64,000 bases of DNA. It comes from JACVRX01 sp963819885 (GTDB lineage: Bacteria; Actinomycetota; Actinomycetes; Jiangellales; Jiangellaceae). Of this stretch, positions 9,132 through 17,846 are shown piece by piece; positions within the stretch are counted from its first letter, which is position 1; every line of letters starts with the position of its first letter. The stretch covers positions 45,551 through 109,550 of the forward strand of contig CAWFXV010000025.1 in NCBI GenBank assembly GCA_963819885.1, in the 5' to 3' direction. The position numbers were made by a program, and so were the translations under genes. Below the pieces are notes generated by a model. The model was not told the origin of the DNA. It searched no databases and saw nothing but the letters and a program-made list of their open reading frames with translations.

Positions 9132-10841
9132 CACGGCGCTTCCATCGTGACCGCTTGGCCGGCGTCGACATCGTCGACGGAGGTCTCCTGACCGTCAGGC
9201 CACCGGACCACCACGCGATCCACCACCGTGGCGTCTCCCAGACCGAAATGGGTCCGCGAGTCTGCGGAGGACAGGTAGCTGCTCCCCGCCTGGATCTCCC
9301 GGGTCAGTTCCGTTCCGCCCGGCAACCGAACCGATACCTGTGCTCCCGGTGCGAATCTCCCGAGCGACACTTCGAGCCAGGTCCCTTCGGTGCCGGTGTT
9401 CTCCAGCAGAACCAGTGGTCCGCCGATCGAGTTGATCGCGACGTCCAGGTCACCGTCGTTGTCGAAGTCGGCCGCAGCGCTGCCTCGGGCGTTCAGGTGA
9501 CCCACCTCGGCGAGGCCGACGGTGGTGAGGTCACCGTAGAGACCGGGCTCGCCCTGCGCGGTGAGGTTCTCGAAGGCTCTGATTTGCTGCGCATCCGCCT
9601 GGAGGTTCGTGATGGGGATGCCGCCATTGACCAGGACGAGATCGAGGTCCGTGTCGAGGTCGAGGTCTCCCCATGACACGCCCCAGCCGGTGGACCCGCT
9701 CAGGTCGACCCCGACGGCGGTCCGCACGTCCCGGAACGAGGGGTCGACCACGTCGGAGAACTGGCCGCGGAACATCGCGTGCACTTGTGACCGTGCGTTC
9801 GTCACCATCAGGTCCTGGCGGCCGTCGCCGTCGTCGTCGCCGGCCGCGACACCCATCCCCGCTCCTGGATCGGCGACGCCGGCCTTGCCGGCGAGTTCTT
9901 CGAACCGGAACCCAAGGCCAGCCGGGTCGGCCTCGATCCCACCCGGCCACGGCACGTTGTCGTAGAGGCGGTTGGGTTTGGTGTCGTTGGCGACGTAGAG
10001 GTCGAGGTCGCTGTCGTGATCGGCGTCGGTGAGCACCGCGCCCAGCCCGTACTCGAACGAGGCCACCTCGAGCCCTGCGTCGACGCCCACCTCCCGGAAG
10101 GTCACGTCGCCGTCGTCCGCAGGACCCTGGCTCAGGTAGAGCAGGTCCCGGACGCCGAGGTAGGTGTTCGGGAAGCCGAGTGTCGCTTGCGGGACGGGAT
10201 TCGCCAGATCCACGTAGCCGGCCACGAACAGATCGGGCCAACCGTCGGCATTCACGTCGCCGACGGCGGCGCCCGCCCGCCAGCCGAAGGCCTCAACCCC
10301 GGCATCCGTCGTGCCATCGGAGAACCGGCCCTCCCCCTCGTTCCAGAGCAGGACGCTCGCCTCCGACCCGGTGACGTACAGGTCCGTGCGTCCATCCATG
10401 TCGAAGTCGGCGGCCACGCAGCCGTTGCCTCGGATCGCCACGTCGGCTCCGGACCCGGCGCTGACATTCGTGAAGGTGCCTTCCTCGTTGTGGAAGAGCG
10501 CGCTCCGCGGCAGCCCGCCATCGTTCTGCCAGCGGCCGGCCTCAGCCTGCGAGTACGAGTTCACGGCAAACAGATCCATCCAGCCGTCACCGTCGTAGTC
10601 GAGCCAGCACACGCCACCTCCGAGCATCACGCCGACGTCGGGCGTGACGTCCCAATGGAACGCCGAGTGCTCGAAATCCAAACCCACGTCGGCAGCGGCG
10701 TCCGTGAAGCCGAGAGGCTGTCCCGGCTGGCGCGCGGGCCCGCTCGGGCCCGTGCTCGGTGCCATCGGTGGAGCAGGCGGCCGCGAGGAGGCCCAGCATC
10801 ACTATGGACGGCGTAAGACGCGTGACCAGCCCAGTGCGCAT
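9131..10841 (-). CDS. FG-GAP/VCBS and ASPIC-UnbV domain lipoprotein (CRTAC1-like), one frameshift
   Basis: A secreted calcium-binding propeller. Seven DxDxDG-type repeats are visible (DYDGDGWMDLF, DFDMDGRTDLY, DVNADGWPDLF, DADHDSDLDLY, DDDGDGRQDLM, DLDLDTDLDLV, DFDNDGDLDVA), followed by an ASPIC/UnbV domain (SYLSSADSRTHFGLG, VVVRWPDGQ). The best start is the ATG at 10841, which encodes a lipoprotein signal ending LGLLAAACST. That segment is one base out of frame with the propeller, with the change between about 10720 and 10765 in a low-complexity linker. The call assumes a single-base indel. The gene starts 27 bp after the permease stop and overlaps the haloperoxidase gene, so it belongs to the same transcription unit. 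Confidence 0.82.
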
Positions 10842-10867
10842 CCGAGGGCCCGTCAAACCCTTCGACG

Positions 10868-12151
10868 TCAGGCCAGGCCACGGGCCGCCCGGGCACGCTT
10901 GGACAAGGCGTCGACAAGCACCGCGCCCAGCAGGACCAGACCGGTGATCACGAACCGCGTGCCCTGCGGCAGGCCGAGCAGATTCATCCCGCTGTTGATC
11001 GAAGCGATGACGGTCGCCCCGAGGAGCGCCGCGACCACCCGGCCCGTGCCGCCGAACAGGCTGGTGCCGCCGATCACTGCCGCCGCGATCACGCTGAGGA
11101 GCAGGTCGCCTCCACCCGAGCTGGTGGCGACCGAGCGGAGCCGCGAGGCGAGCATGACCCCACCCACACCAACCATGAAGCCGTTGATCATGAACACGAG
11201 CATCCGGATCCGATCGACGCTGATACCGGCCCGCCGGGCGGCCTCGGGGTTGCCGCCTACCGCGTACACATGCCGCCCGAACCGCGTTCGAGCGGCGACG
11301 AACGACCAAAACACGAGGAAGACACCGAGGATCACCGTCGCCGTCGGGACGCCGCGGTCGAGGTTCGCGTAGTAGACGGCGGCAAACGTCACGACTGCAA
11401 GGCCGACGACCTGCAACGCGATGATCAACGTCGGCTTGGCTTCCAGGCCTCCGGCGCGACGTGATCGAGCGGTCAAGGCCTGGGATAACGCGAACCCCCC
11501 GACTACCAGCGCTCCCAGGATGTACCCGCCGGCGTCGGAGAGGAAGTCGTTGGCCAGGCCCACGATTCTCTCGTCCGAGATCCTGATCGTCCCGGTGGAC
11601 GTGACCTGGGTCATGAGGATGAGCACGACCCCCGACCAGATCAGCAACCCGGCGAGGGTGACCACGAACGACGGCACTCCGGCTTTCGTGATGACGATCG
11701 ACTGCAGCAGGCCGATGACCGTGGTCACCGTGACGGCCGCGAGGATTGCGAGCCACCATGGCCAGCCCGGGTTGTCCGTCCGGATCAGGAGGGTCATGAC
11801 AACCCCTCCGACGGCGCTCACGTAAGCGACGGATAGGTCGATCTCGCCGATCAACAGGACGAAGACGGTCCCGATCGCGAGCGTCGCCACCGCCGCCATC
11901 TGGAGCAGCAGGTTGGTGAAGTTGCGCTCGGTAAGGAAGGCATCGTCCAAGAGCCCGAACACGATCGCGATGACGACGAGGGCCACGATGATCGGCAAGG
12001 AACCGAGCTCGCCGCCCCGCACTCGCTGCCACCACAGCTGTGCGTAATCAGCCACCGTCTGATCGGATACGGACGTGGGGCCGATCGTCAGGACTTCACC
12101 CGTGGGCGCTGGAGCGCTGTCGGGTTGAGGCTGCTGCGTGTTCTCAGCCAT
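10868..12151 (-). CDS. Monosaccharide ABC transporter permease (XylH/RbsC family)
   Basis: A 427-residue polytopic membrane protein of the BPD_transp_2 family that forms the channel of a sugar importer. Many hydrophobic helices are visible from LPIIVALVVIAIVFGLLDD near residue 45 onward, along with the conserved segments ERNFTNLLLQMA, GEIDLSVAYVSAV and AAVIGGTSLFGGTGRV. The length exceeds RbsC (about 320) and matches the longer XylH/MmsB-like permeases. The ATG at 12151 shares its first base with the stop of the ATPase gene (TGATG), giving translational coupling. Confidence 0.9.
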   Translation of the reverse strand: MAENTQQPQPDSAPAPTGEVLTIGPTSVSDQTVADYAQLWWQRVRGGELGSLPIIVALVVIAIVFGLLDDAFLTERNFTNLLLQMAAVATLAIGTVFVLLIGEIDLSVAYVSAVGGVVMTLLIRTDNPGWPWWLAILAAVTVTTVIGLLQSIVITKAGVPSFVVTLAGLLIWSGVVLILMTQVTSTGTIRISDERIVGLANDFLSDAGGYILGALVVGGFALSQALTARSRRAGGLEAKPTLIIALQVVGLAVVTFAAVYYANLDRGVPTATVILGVFLVFWSFVAARTRFGRHVYAVGGNPEAARRAGISVDRIRMLVFMINGFMVGVGGVMLASRLRSVATSSGGGDLLLSVIAAAVIGGTSLFGGTGRVVAALLGATVIASINSGMNLLGLPQGTRFVITGLVLLGAVLVDALSKRARAARGLA

Positions 12152-12942
12152 CAGGCCTCCACCGCGCTGGAATCCGCCATCCCCGGCACGTGCTGGAGGG
12201 CCCCCGCCGTGATGGCATGGACCACCTCCTGCTGGGTGGTCTCGGCTCGCTCCAGGAGTGCCACCCGCTGTCCGAGCCGCAGCACCGTGATCCGGTCCGC
12301 GCACTCGAACACGTCATGCAAGTTGTGAGAGATGATCACGACACCGAGGTTCTGTTCCGCCAGCCGCCGGACCAGGTCCAGCACCTGCCGGGTCTGCGCC
12401 ACGCCGAGTGCGGCCGTAGGCTCGTCCAGGATCACCAGCTTCGAATTCCACATCACGGACTTGGCCACGGCCACCGCCTGCCGCTGCCCTCCGGACAGCC
12501 CGATCACACGCTGGCGGACCGATCGCAGCGTCGTGACCGACAGACTCGCGAGCGTCTCGGCCGCTGCACGCTCCATGCTGGGCTCGTCGAGAACGAGTCC
12601 GCTGCGCACACGCTCACGCCCCAGGAACATGTTGCCGACGACGTCCAGATTGTCCGCCAGGGCCAGGTCCTGGTACACGACCTCGATGCCGAGCCGTGCG
12701 GCATCGCGCGGACTGTGGATCCGTACGCTGTCGCCTTCGAAGCGAACATCACCTTCGTCGAACGGGTAGATCCCAGCGATCCCCTTGATCAACGTGGACT
12801 TGCCTGCGCCGTTGTCGCCGACGAGCCCCATAACCTCACCGCGGCGGACCTCGAAGTCGACGTTGTACAGCGCCTGCACCGCCCCGAAGGCCTTCGAGAT
12901 CCCGGTGCAGGCGAGCTGCGATTCACCAGCCATCGACGACAC
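12151..12942 (-). CDS. Sugar ABC transporter ATP-binding protein, single-domain
   Basis: A 263-residue ATPase that energises the adjacent permease. Walker A GDNGAGKST is near residue 43, the signature LSGGQRQAVAVAKS near 149, and Walker B KLVILDEPTAALG near 169, followed by the H-loop VVIISHNLHDVF. Classical RbsA/XylG proteins contain two fused ATPase domains. This one has a single domain, so it must act as a homodimer. It lies between the binding-protein gene and the permease gene with a strong hairpin just upstream. Confidence 0.9.
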   Translation of the reverse strand: MSSMAGESQLACTGISKAFGAVQALYNVDFEVRRGEVMGLVGDNGAGKSTLIKGIAGIYPFDEGDVRFEGDSVRIHSPRDAARLGIEVVYQDLALADNLDVVGNMFLGRERVRSGLVLDEPSMERAAAETLASLSVTTLRSVRQRVIGLSGGQRQAVAVAKSVMWNSKLVILDEPTAALGVAQTRQVLDLVRRLAEQNLGVVIISHNLHDVFECADRITVLRLGQRVALLERAETTQQEVVHAITAGALQHVPGMADSSAVEA

Positions 12943-12961
12943 CGCCTCCTTGTCTGCGCCC

Positions 12962-12999
12962 GGCGGCCGGGACGCGTGCCACGACGCGTCCCGGCCGCC
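12962..12999 (-). terminator. Intercistronic hairpin between binding-protein and ATPase genes
   Basis: A perfect 16-bp GC-rich stem (GGCGGCCGGGACGCGT with ACGCGTCCCGGCCGCC) closes a 6-base loop in the 78-bp gap. There is no U-run. At this position hairpins usually either stabilise the upstream binding-protein message or partly terminate transcription, so that binding protein is made in excess over the membrane components. Confidence 0.8.
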
Positions 13000-13020
13000 T
13001 GACGATCGGTCGGACCCGGC

Positions 13021-14214
13021 TCAGCCCGCGTTCTCCGTGCACCAGGTCGTCGCGGCGACATCTCCGGTGCAGATCTCCTCTACGGTGCGGAAGCCATCCG
13101 CGATGACCGTGTCCGCCAAGTTCTCCTCGGTGACGCCAATGGGCACGAGGCCGAAGTAGGGCACCACGCCATCACCTTCCGGTGTATCGGTCGGCTGCCC
13201 CGTCGCGGCGTCGATGCCGATGAGCTCGTAGTCGTACTCGAACTGCGTGGTGAGGATGTCCTCACCGGCTCGCAGCGCGAGGGCGACTGCGGAAGCGAGA
13301 CCCGCCTCGTTCTGGATCGGCTTGTAGACGCTCATGGTCTGTCTGCCGAGCAGGACGTTCTGCATCCCCTCCGCGGTTGCGTCCTGACCGCTGATCGGCA
13401 GCGGCCCGATGCCGGCAGCTTCGATGGCGTTGGCCGCCGAGGCCGCGAGCCCGTCGTTCGCAGCGAACACGGCGTCTACACCGTTGTTCTGGTCAACGAG
13501 AATCTGCTCCATGATCGTCAGAGCCTCTTGGTTGTCCCACCCGGGGACGTGCTGGTCGGCGACCAGCGCCCAGTCGCCGGCGGCGACGCGCTCCTCGACC
13601 GTGGCGTGGTACCCCGACTTGAACAGGAACGAGTTGTTGTCCTCCTCGCCACCGTTCAGTTCGACGACGCGCACGGGGGCGGGGAGCCCGAGCCCGTCGA
13701 TCACCGGCTCGACGGCCTCGGCCATCGCCGCGCCAACCGCCACGTTGTCGAAGCTGACGTAGGCAGCCCCGCCGGCACCTCCGGTGTTGAACCGGTCGTA
13801 CTCGATGACTTGGACACCTGCCTCGGTGGCCTGGTCGATGATCGTCGCGCCCGAGCCGGTATCAAGGCTCGTGAGCACGATCACGCTCGCGCCGTCGTTG
13901 ATCGCCTGTTCGGCTTGGGACTGCTGCGTGGCCGCGTCGCCCTCAGCGTTCACGATCGTGAAGTCCTCGCCGTCGACAAGGCCTTCTGCCTCGAAGTTCT
14001 CGGTGAAGTACCGCCGGTCGTCTTCCTCCCAGCGGTCCGACGACTCGGTGTCGGGGAGGAGCACCCAGATGCTGCCCCCGCCGTCCTCGGCCGGGCTTTC
14101 CGTCCCGGTCGGTTCGGCCGTGCCTTCGTCGTCGTCGCCGCCACACGCTCCCATCAACAGGCCGAGCGCCGCGAGCAGCGCAATCCAGCTGGAGCCCTTT
14201 CGCTTGCTTGCCAT
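13021..14214 (-). CDS. Periplasmic-type sugar-binding lipoprotein of ABC importer (XylF/ChvE-like)
   Basis: A 397-residue substrate-binding protein. The signal SSWIALLAALGLLMGACGG ends in a lipobox cysteine, so the mature protein is membrane-anchored. The periplasmic-binding-protein fold is recognised from SIWVLLPDTESSDRWEEDD, QAINDGASVIVLTSLDTGSG, VQVIEYDRFNTGG, and the hinge region DAVFAANDGLAASAANAIEAAG with GQDATAEGMQNVLLGRQTMSVYK. These are typical of xylose/multiple-monosaccharide binders of Gram-positives. The substrate is not certain. The ATG at 14214 follows GAGGGG by six bases, which decides against the GTG two codons upstream. Confidence 0.88.
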   Translation of the reverse strand: MASKRKGSSWIALLAALGLLMGACGGDDDEGTAEPTGTESPAEDGGGSIWVLLPDTESSDRWEEDDRRYFTENFEAEGLVDGEDFTIVNAEGDAATQQSQAEQAINDGASVIVLTSLDTGSGATIIDQATEAGVQVIEYDRFNTGGAGGAAYVSFDNVAVGAAMAEAVEPVIDGLGLPAPVRVVELNGGEEDNNSFLFKSGYHATVEERVAAGDWALVADQHVPGWDNQEALTIMEQILVDQNNGVDAVFAANDGLAASAANAIEAAGIGPLPISGQDATAEGMQNVLLGRQTMSVYKPIQNEAGLASAVALALRAGEDILTTQFEYDYELIGIDAATGQPTDTPEGDGVVPYFGLVPIGVTEENLADTVIADGFRTVEEICTGDVAATTWCTENAG

Positions 14215-14497
14215 GTCCACCCCTCGTCATGTGATGCCGCTCGGCCTGACGTGGCTGACCTGCCTCAGGCCGTTCGGCTGCGCCGAGAGCGTACCGACTC
14301 AATATTGGTTGGCCAAGAGCAGTTGGCGGCAACGGAGATACCGTTATCGACCCGTTGGACGGCCCGGATCGGGTTCTGATGGCGGTTCGCCCCGTCCCGG
14401 CTCGCGGCATCGGCGCCACGCCCCCGGGCCGCCAGCGCCAGTGAGACACCTCAGGTATTTGATCCAGGTGGAAAGCCCGCTTGACATCTCCACGGAA

Positions 14498-14534
14498 GTC
14501 AAGCATGCTTGACATATGACAAGCATGCTTGACA
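14498..14534 (+). promoter_or_regulatory. Twin palindromic operator sites of the Xre/DUF2178 operon
   Basis: A perfect 16-bp palindrome GTCAAGCATGCTTGAC (14498-14513) is followed by a second with the same core, CAAGCATGCTTG (14520-14531). The repeated AAGCATGCTTGACA is displaced by exactly 20 bp, about two helical turns, so two dimers would bind the same face. A third half site (GCTTGACA) lies at 14479-14486. The sites end 14 bases before the Xre start codon and are the likely autoregulatory operator. Confidence 0.78.
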
Positions 14535-14547
14535 CCCAGGGCGCCTG

Positions 14548-14760
14548 ATGCGCAACCGCGTGCGCGCTTTGCGGGCAGCCAGCGGCTTGTCCCAGGCCGC
14601 CCTGGCGGACGCGATGGGGGTGTCCCGGCAGACGATCAACTCGATCGAGACAGACCGGTACACCCCGTCGTTGCCGCTGGCCATCGCACTCGCTCGGTAC
14701 TTCCAGCATTCAGTAGAGGAGATCTTCCATGTCGACAGCGAGGCAAGAGATGAGTCCTGA
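14548..14760 (+). CDS. Xre-family helix-turn-helix regulator, minimal (YgzD/YvaO type)
   Basis: A 70-residue protein that is essentially one HTH domain: MRNRVRALRAASGLSQAAL, the recognition helix MGVSRQTINSIETDRYTPSLP, and ALARYFQHSVEEIFH. Small regulators of this type usually repress their own operon, whose second gene encodes a DUF2178-type membrane protein, exactly as found here. Twin palindromes immediately upstream are the probable binding sites. The next gene starts inside this one (32-bp overlap), which indicates a single transcript. Confidence 0.9.
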   Translation: MRNRVRALRAASGLSQAALADAMGVSRQTINSIETDRYTPSLPLAIALARYFQHSVEEIFHVDSEARDES

Positions 14761-15139
14761 CAGGAACCTGCGCCGGTGGGCCGCTCCCCTGGTCGGCCTG
14801 ACGATCGGAATCGCCTACCTGATCGCGGCCTGGATCAGCGGCAATCCCGTCCTGGGCCTCGAGATGTTCGCGATCATGCTGCTGTTCACCGGTGGGCTCG
14901 TCATTGCCGCCAGACGGAGCGAGACCCTGAAGGGGCTGATGGACGGACGCGACGAGCGGATCACCTCGATCGACCTGAAGGCGACCGCGCTCGCCGGCGG
15001 CGTGGTGTTGATCACCGTCATCGGCGCATTCGTCGTCGAGATTGCCCGAGGCCAGGACGGCCTGCCTTACAGCTGGCTCGGCGCGCTCGGCGGCGTGTCG
15101 TACATCGGAGCCGTGATTGCGCTCCGGTTGCGCGGCTAG
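14729..15139 (+). CDS. DUF2178-like membrane protein
   Basis: A 136-residue protein with four predicted membrane helices (WAAPLVGLTIGIAYLIAAWI, LEMFAIMLLFTGGLVIAA, LAGGVVLITVIGAFVVEIA, SYIGAVIALRL) and an intervening charged loop DGRDERITSIDLKATALAG. Partners of small Xre regulators with this layout are annotated DUF2178. Their function is unknown, with membrane sensing or anti-regulation as possibilities. It overlaps the regulator gene, so the two are coordinately made. Confidence 0.78.
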   Translation: MSTARQEMSPDRNLRRWAAPLVGLTIGIAYLIAAWISGNPVLGLEMFAIMLLFTGGLVIAARRSETLKGLMDGRDERITSIDLKATALAGGVVLITVIGAFVVEIARGQDGLPYSWLGALGGVSYIGAVIALRLRG

Positions 15140-15175
15140 ACCTGGCTCACCTGGTCGTCTTCGGCGGCTGGCAGG

Positions 15176-16294
15176 TCATCGGTGATCGCCGCGGGGACGG
15201 TTCAGACCGAACCGGCGCGGAGTAGGAGCATTGTCGAGCACCAGATCGGCCACGAGGTGCCCGATCTGTGGCGTGAACTTGAACCCGTGACCGGAAAAGC
15301 CGGCAACGATCGTCACCGGCCCGACCCTGTCGACGATGAAGTCGCTGCTGTCGGTGAGGTCATACAGGCATGGGACTACTGCTGACGGCCGTTCGGCGTC
15401 GACACCGGGGATCCACTCTGCGACGTAGCTCTGTAACTCCCCCAGCCGCTGTTGGTCGACGCCTTCGCCGACCTCGTCCGGATGAACGACTGGGCCCACG
15501 GCGTGAATACCGACCTTGACGCCGTCGGCGCTGCTCAGCCCATAGGTCCCTCGTGGCGTGGCGGTGCCGCGGGTTGTTGCATCGGCGCGATGATGGATGA
15601 AGCTCGGCCACGGCGTCGTCGGGTCACGTGGCGGGAAGTGCGCCGGTTGCTCCCTGGTCACAGTCAATCTCGGCAGGGGCATCACGTCGGCCAGCAGTGC
15701 CGCCGACCATGCTCCGGTCGCGACAACGACGCTATTCGCCCGCACGACGTCGTCGGCGGTTCGGATCTCGACGCTGTCGTGGGTGGGCACGATCGCCTCG
15801 ACCCGGATGTCGTGACGGATGTCGGCCCCGTACTGGACAGCAACCCGCTTGAGTGCGGCCACTGCCCGGTCCGCGTGCGCCCGGCCGCCGCGCGGATGAA
15901 ACAAGACCGGCGACTCGAAGCGCAGCCCGGGCCATCGCTGCATGGCTGCCGCGGGTTCGAGCAGCTCAGTGGCGTGTCCGCGCTGGCTCAGCAGCTCGGC
16001 CATGGTCTGGACGGGTGCGGGTTCGCCGTGATCGACGACGCCGGTCCAGGTCAGCAGCTGCTCACCGGCGTCGGCCTCGAGCTCGTCCCACCGTTCGTAC
16101 GCGGCTGCGGCGAGGTCGACATAGAACGGGTCGGCGTAGGACAGCCGAACGATCCGTGAGCTGCCGTGCGAGCTGCCGCGGGTGTGCCCAGGGCCGAACT
16201 GCTCGAGCAGGATGACGTCGGCTCCCCGCCGGGCCAGCTGCCACACGGTTGCCGAGCCCATTGCCCCGCCCCCGACCACCACAACGTCCGGCAT
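15176..16294 (-). CDS. Monomeric sarcosine oxidase/N-methyltryptophan oxidase family (SolA-like)
   Basis: A 372-residue FAD enzyme that oxidises N-methyl or secondary amino acids with release of hydrogen peroxide. The dinucleotide-binding motif VVVVGGGAMGSATVWQLARRG opens the protein, GSSHGSSRIVRLSYADPFYV follows, and VVPCLYDLTDSSDFIVDRVG carries the cysteine that binds flavin covalently in this family. The C-terminal FSGHGFKFTPQIGHLVADL is also typical. The ATG at 16294 begins exactly at the flavin fold. It is divergent from the fused kinase/oxidoreductase gene, 38 bp away. Confidence 0.88.
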   Translation of the reverse strand: MPDVVVVGGGAMGSATVWQLARRGADVILLEQFGPGHTRGSSHGSSRIVRLSYADPFYVDLAAAAYERWDELEADAGEQLLTWTGVVDHGEPAPVQTMAELLSQRGHATELLEPAAAMQRWPGLRFESPVLFHPRGGRAHADRAVAALKRVAVQYGADIRHDIRVEAIVPTHDSVEIRTADDVVRANSVVVATGAWSAALLADVMPLPRLTVTREQPAHFPPRDPTTPWPSFIHHRADATTRGTATPRGTYGLSSADGVKVGIHAVGPVVHPDEVGEGVDQQRLGELQSYVAEWIPGVDAERPSAVVPCLYDLTDSSDFIVDRVGPVTIVAGFSGHGFKFTPQIGHLVADLVLDNAPTPRRFGLNRPRGDHR

Positions 16295-16332
16295 GACGAC
16301 ATTTCTACCGAATCCACGGGCAGACTGGGCAG

Positions 16333-17820
16333 GTGTCCGAGGCGTTGCACCTGCCCTCGCCCTGCGTCGTCGTGTTGGTCGGCCCGGGCGCGTCCGGCAA
16401 GTCGACGTGGGCTGCCACCCACTTCCCGACCGACGCCGTCGTGTCGAGCGACCGGCTTCGGGCATTGGTCGGAACTGGTGAGGACGACATCGCGGCGAGC
16501 ACCGACGCGTTTGTGCTGCTCGACGAGATCGTCCGCCGACGGTTGGCCCGGCGGCTGACCACCGTGATCGACACGCTCGGCCTCGACGCCGAGCGCCGAG
16601 CGGGGTGGCTCGCGCTGGCCCGCAAGTACGACCTGCCGTGCTTCGCGGTCGCTTTCGACACGTCGCCAGAAGAGTGCCGGCAACGCAACCGGCAGCGGGC
16701 CAAGCGGATTCCTGCCGACGTCCTGTCCGGTCAGCTTCGCTCCTGGGCTGCCGCTCGTGATCTATTGGTTGGCGAAGGATTCGACGCCGTGGTCGAACCC
16801 GAGCCGGTCCGGGTCGTTCCCGAAGCGTTTGTGTCAGCCGCACCGGCCGCTCGGCGTCAGTTGGAACGACCGACTGGGCTGCGCTTCGGCCTTCACCTCG
16901 GCACCTTCACCTTCGACGGTGGAACGGCGGCGACAGCCGAACGGATCGCTCAGATCGCGACAGCCGCCGAGGCGGCCGGCTTTGATGCGATCTACGTGAT
17001 GGACCACTTCCGGCAGATCCCGCAGGTCGGCAGAGCGTGGGACGACTTCCTGGAGAGCTACACGACGCTCGGCTATCTCGCCGCATGCACCGAACGCGTT
17101 CGGCTGGGCGCGCTGGTCACGGGCATCACCTATCGGAACGTCGGGCACCTGGGCAAGATCGTCGCCACGTTGGACGTGCTCAGCGGCGGCCGAGCGATCT
17201 GCGGGCTGGGGCTGGCCTGGTTCAAGGAGGAGCACGTCGCCTACGGATGGCAGTTCCCGACGACGGCTCAGCGTTACGCCCTGCTCGAGGACGCCCTGCA
17301 GGTTCTGCCGCTGCTGTGGGGGCCGGGAAATCCGCCGTTCGAGGGTCAGGCCATCAGCCTGCCGGACACGACGTGTTATCCGCGGCCGCTGCAAGAACGG
17401 CTGCCGATTCTGGTCGGCGGCGGCGGTGAGCGGCGAACGTTGCGGCTAGCGGCGCGATACGCCGACGCGGCGAACGTTTTCGGCGATGCGACAGCCGTCC
17501 GGCACAAGGCCGAGGTGCTCCGTACTCACTGCCTGGACGTCGGACGTGACCCCGCGGAGGTCGCGTTGACTCACCTCTCGACGGCACTCGTCGGGACCGA
17601 CGACACCGAGGTGGCCGGGCTCGTCGAACGCCTGCGCCCGCGGCGTCAGGACCCCGCGCGGTATGCGGGGACCGTCAATGCCGGCACAGTCGACGATCAC
17701 ATCGGCCGGTTCCGCGAGCTGGCCGAAGCCGGCGCCAAGGAGGTCATGGTCCGCCTGCCTGATCTCACCGACGCCACTCCCGTCGAGCGATTTGCCAAGG
17801 TCATCTCGGCGTTCCGATGA
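16333..17820 (+). CDS. Fusion of P-loop (polynucleotide-kinase-like) ATPase and luciferase-like F420-type oxidoreductase
   Basis: A 495-residue two-domain protein. Residues 1-165 form a small AAA/zeta-toxin-like kinase module with Walker A VVLVGPGASGKSTW near residue 13 and DTLGLDAERRAGW, with basic residues RQRNRQRAKRIP as a lid. From about residue 180 a complete bacterial-luciferase-like (LLM) domain follows: LRFGLHLGTFTFDGG, GFDAIYVMDHFRQIPQVG, RVRLGALVTGITYRNVGHL, GLGLAWFKEEHVAYG, ILVGGGGERRTLRLAARYAD. LLM enzymes of this class use F420 or flavin. The linker is continuous in frame with no sign of a sequencing join. The GTG at 16333 is the only start before the Walker motif. Confidence 0.85.
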   Translation: MSEALHLPSPCVVVLVGPGASGKSTWAATHFPTDAVVSSDRLRALVGTGEDDIAASTDAFVLLDEIVRRRLARRLTTVIDTLGLDAERRAGWLALARKYDLPCFAVAFDTSPEECRQRNRQRAKRIPADVLSGQLRSWAAARDLLVGEGFDAVVEPEPVRVVPEAFVSAAPAARRQLERPTGLRFGLHLGTFTFDGGTAATAERIAQIATAAEAAGFDAIYVMDHFRQIPQVGRAWDDFLESYTTLGYLAACTERVRLGALVTGITYRNVGHLGKIVATLDVLSGGRAICGLGLAWFKEEHVAYGWQFPTTAQRYALLEDALQVLPLLWGPGNPPFEGQAISLPDTTCYPRPLQERLPILVGGGGERRTLRLAARYADAANVFGDATAVRHKAEVLRTHCLDVGRDPAEVALTHLSTALVGTDDTEVAGLVERLRPRRQDPARYAGTVNAGTVDDHIGRFRELAEAGAKEVMVRLPDLTDATPVERFAKVISAFR

Positions 17821-17846
17821 CCACGGTCAGTGGCACGACCGCGCAG

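Noticed and set aside
10587..12035. A 482-codon frame opposite-phase to the sugar permease
   Set aside because: Its translation is arginine/glycine-rich and unlike any family; it is a phase shadow of the permease. Only its last part, the lipoprotein signal of the UnbV gene (10841 onward), is real.
12040..13002. A 320-codon plus-strand frame over the ABC ATPase
   Set aside because: Antisense shadow of a gene with intact Walker motifs.
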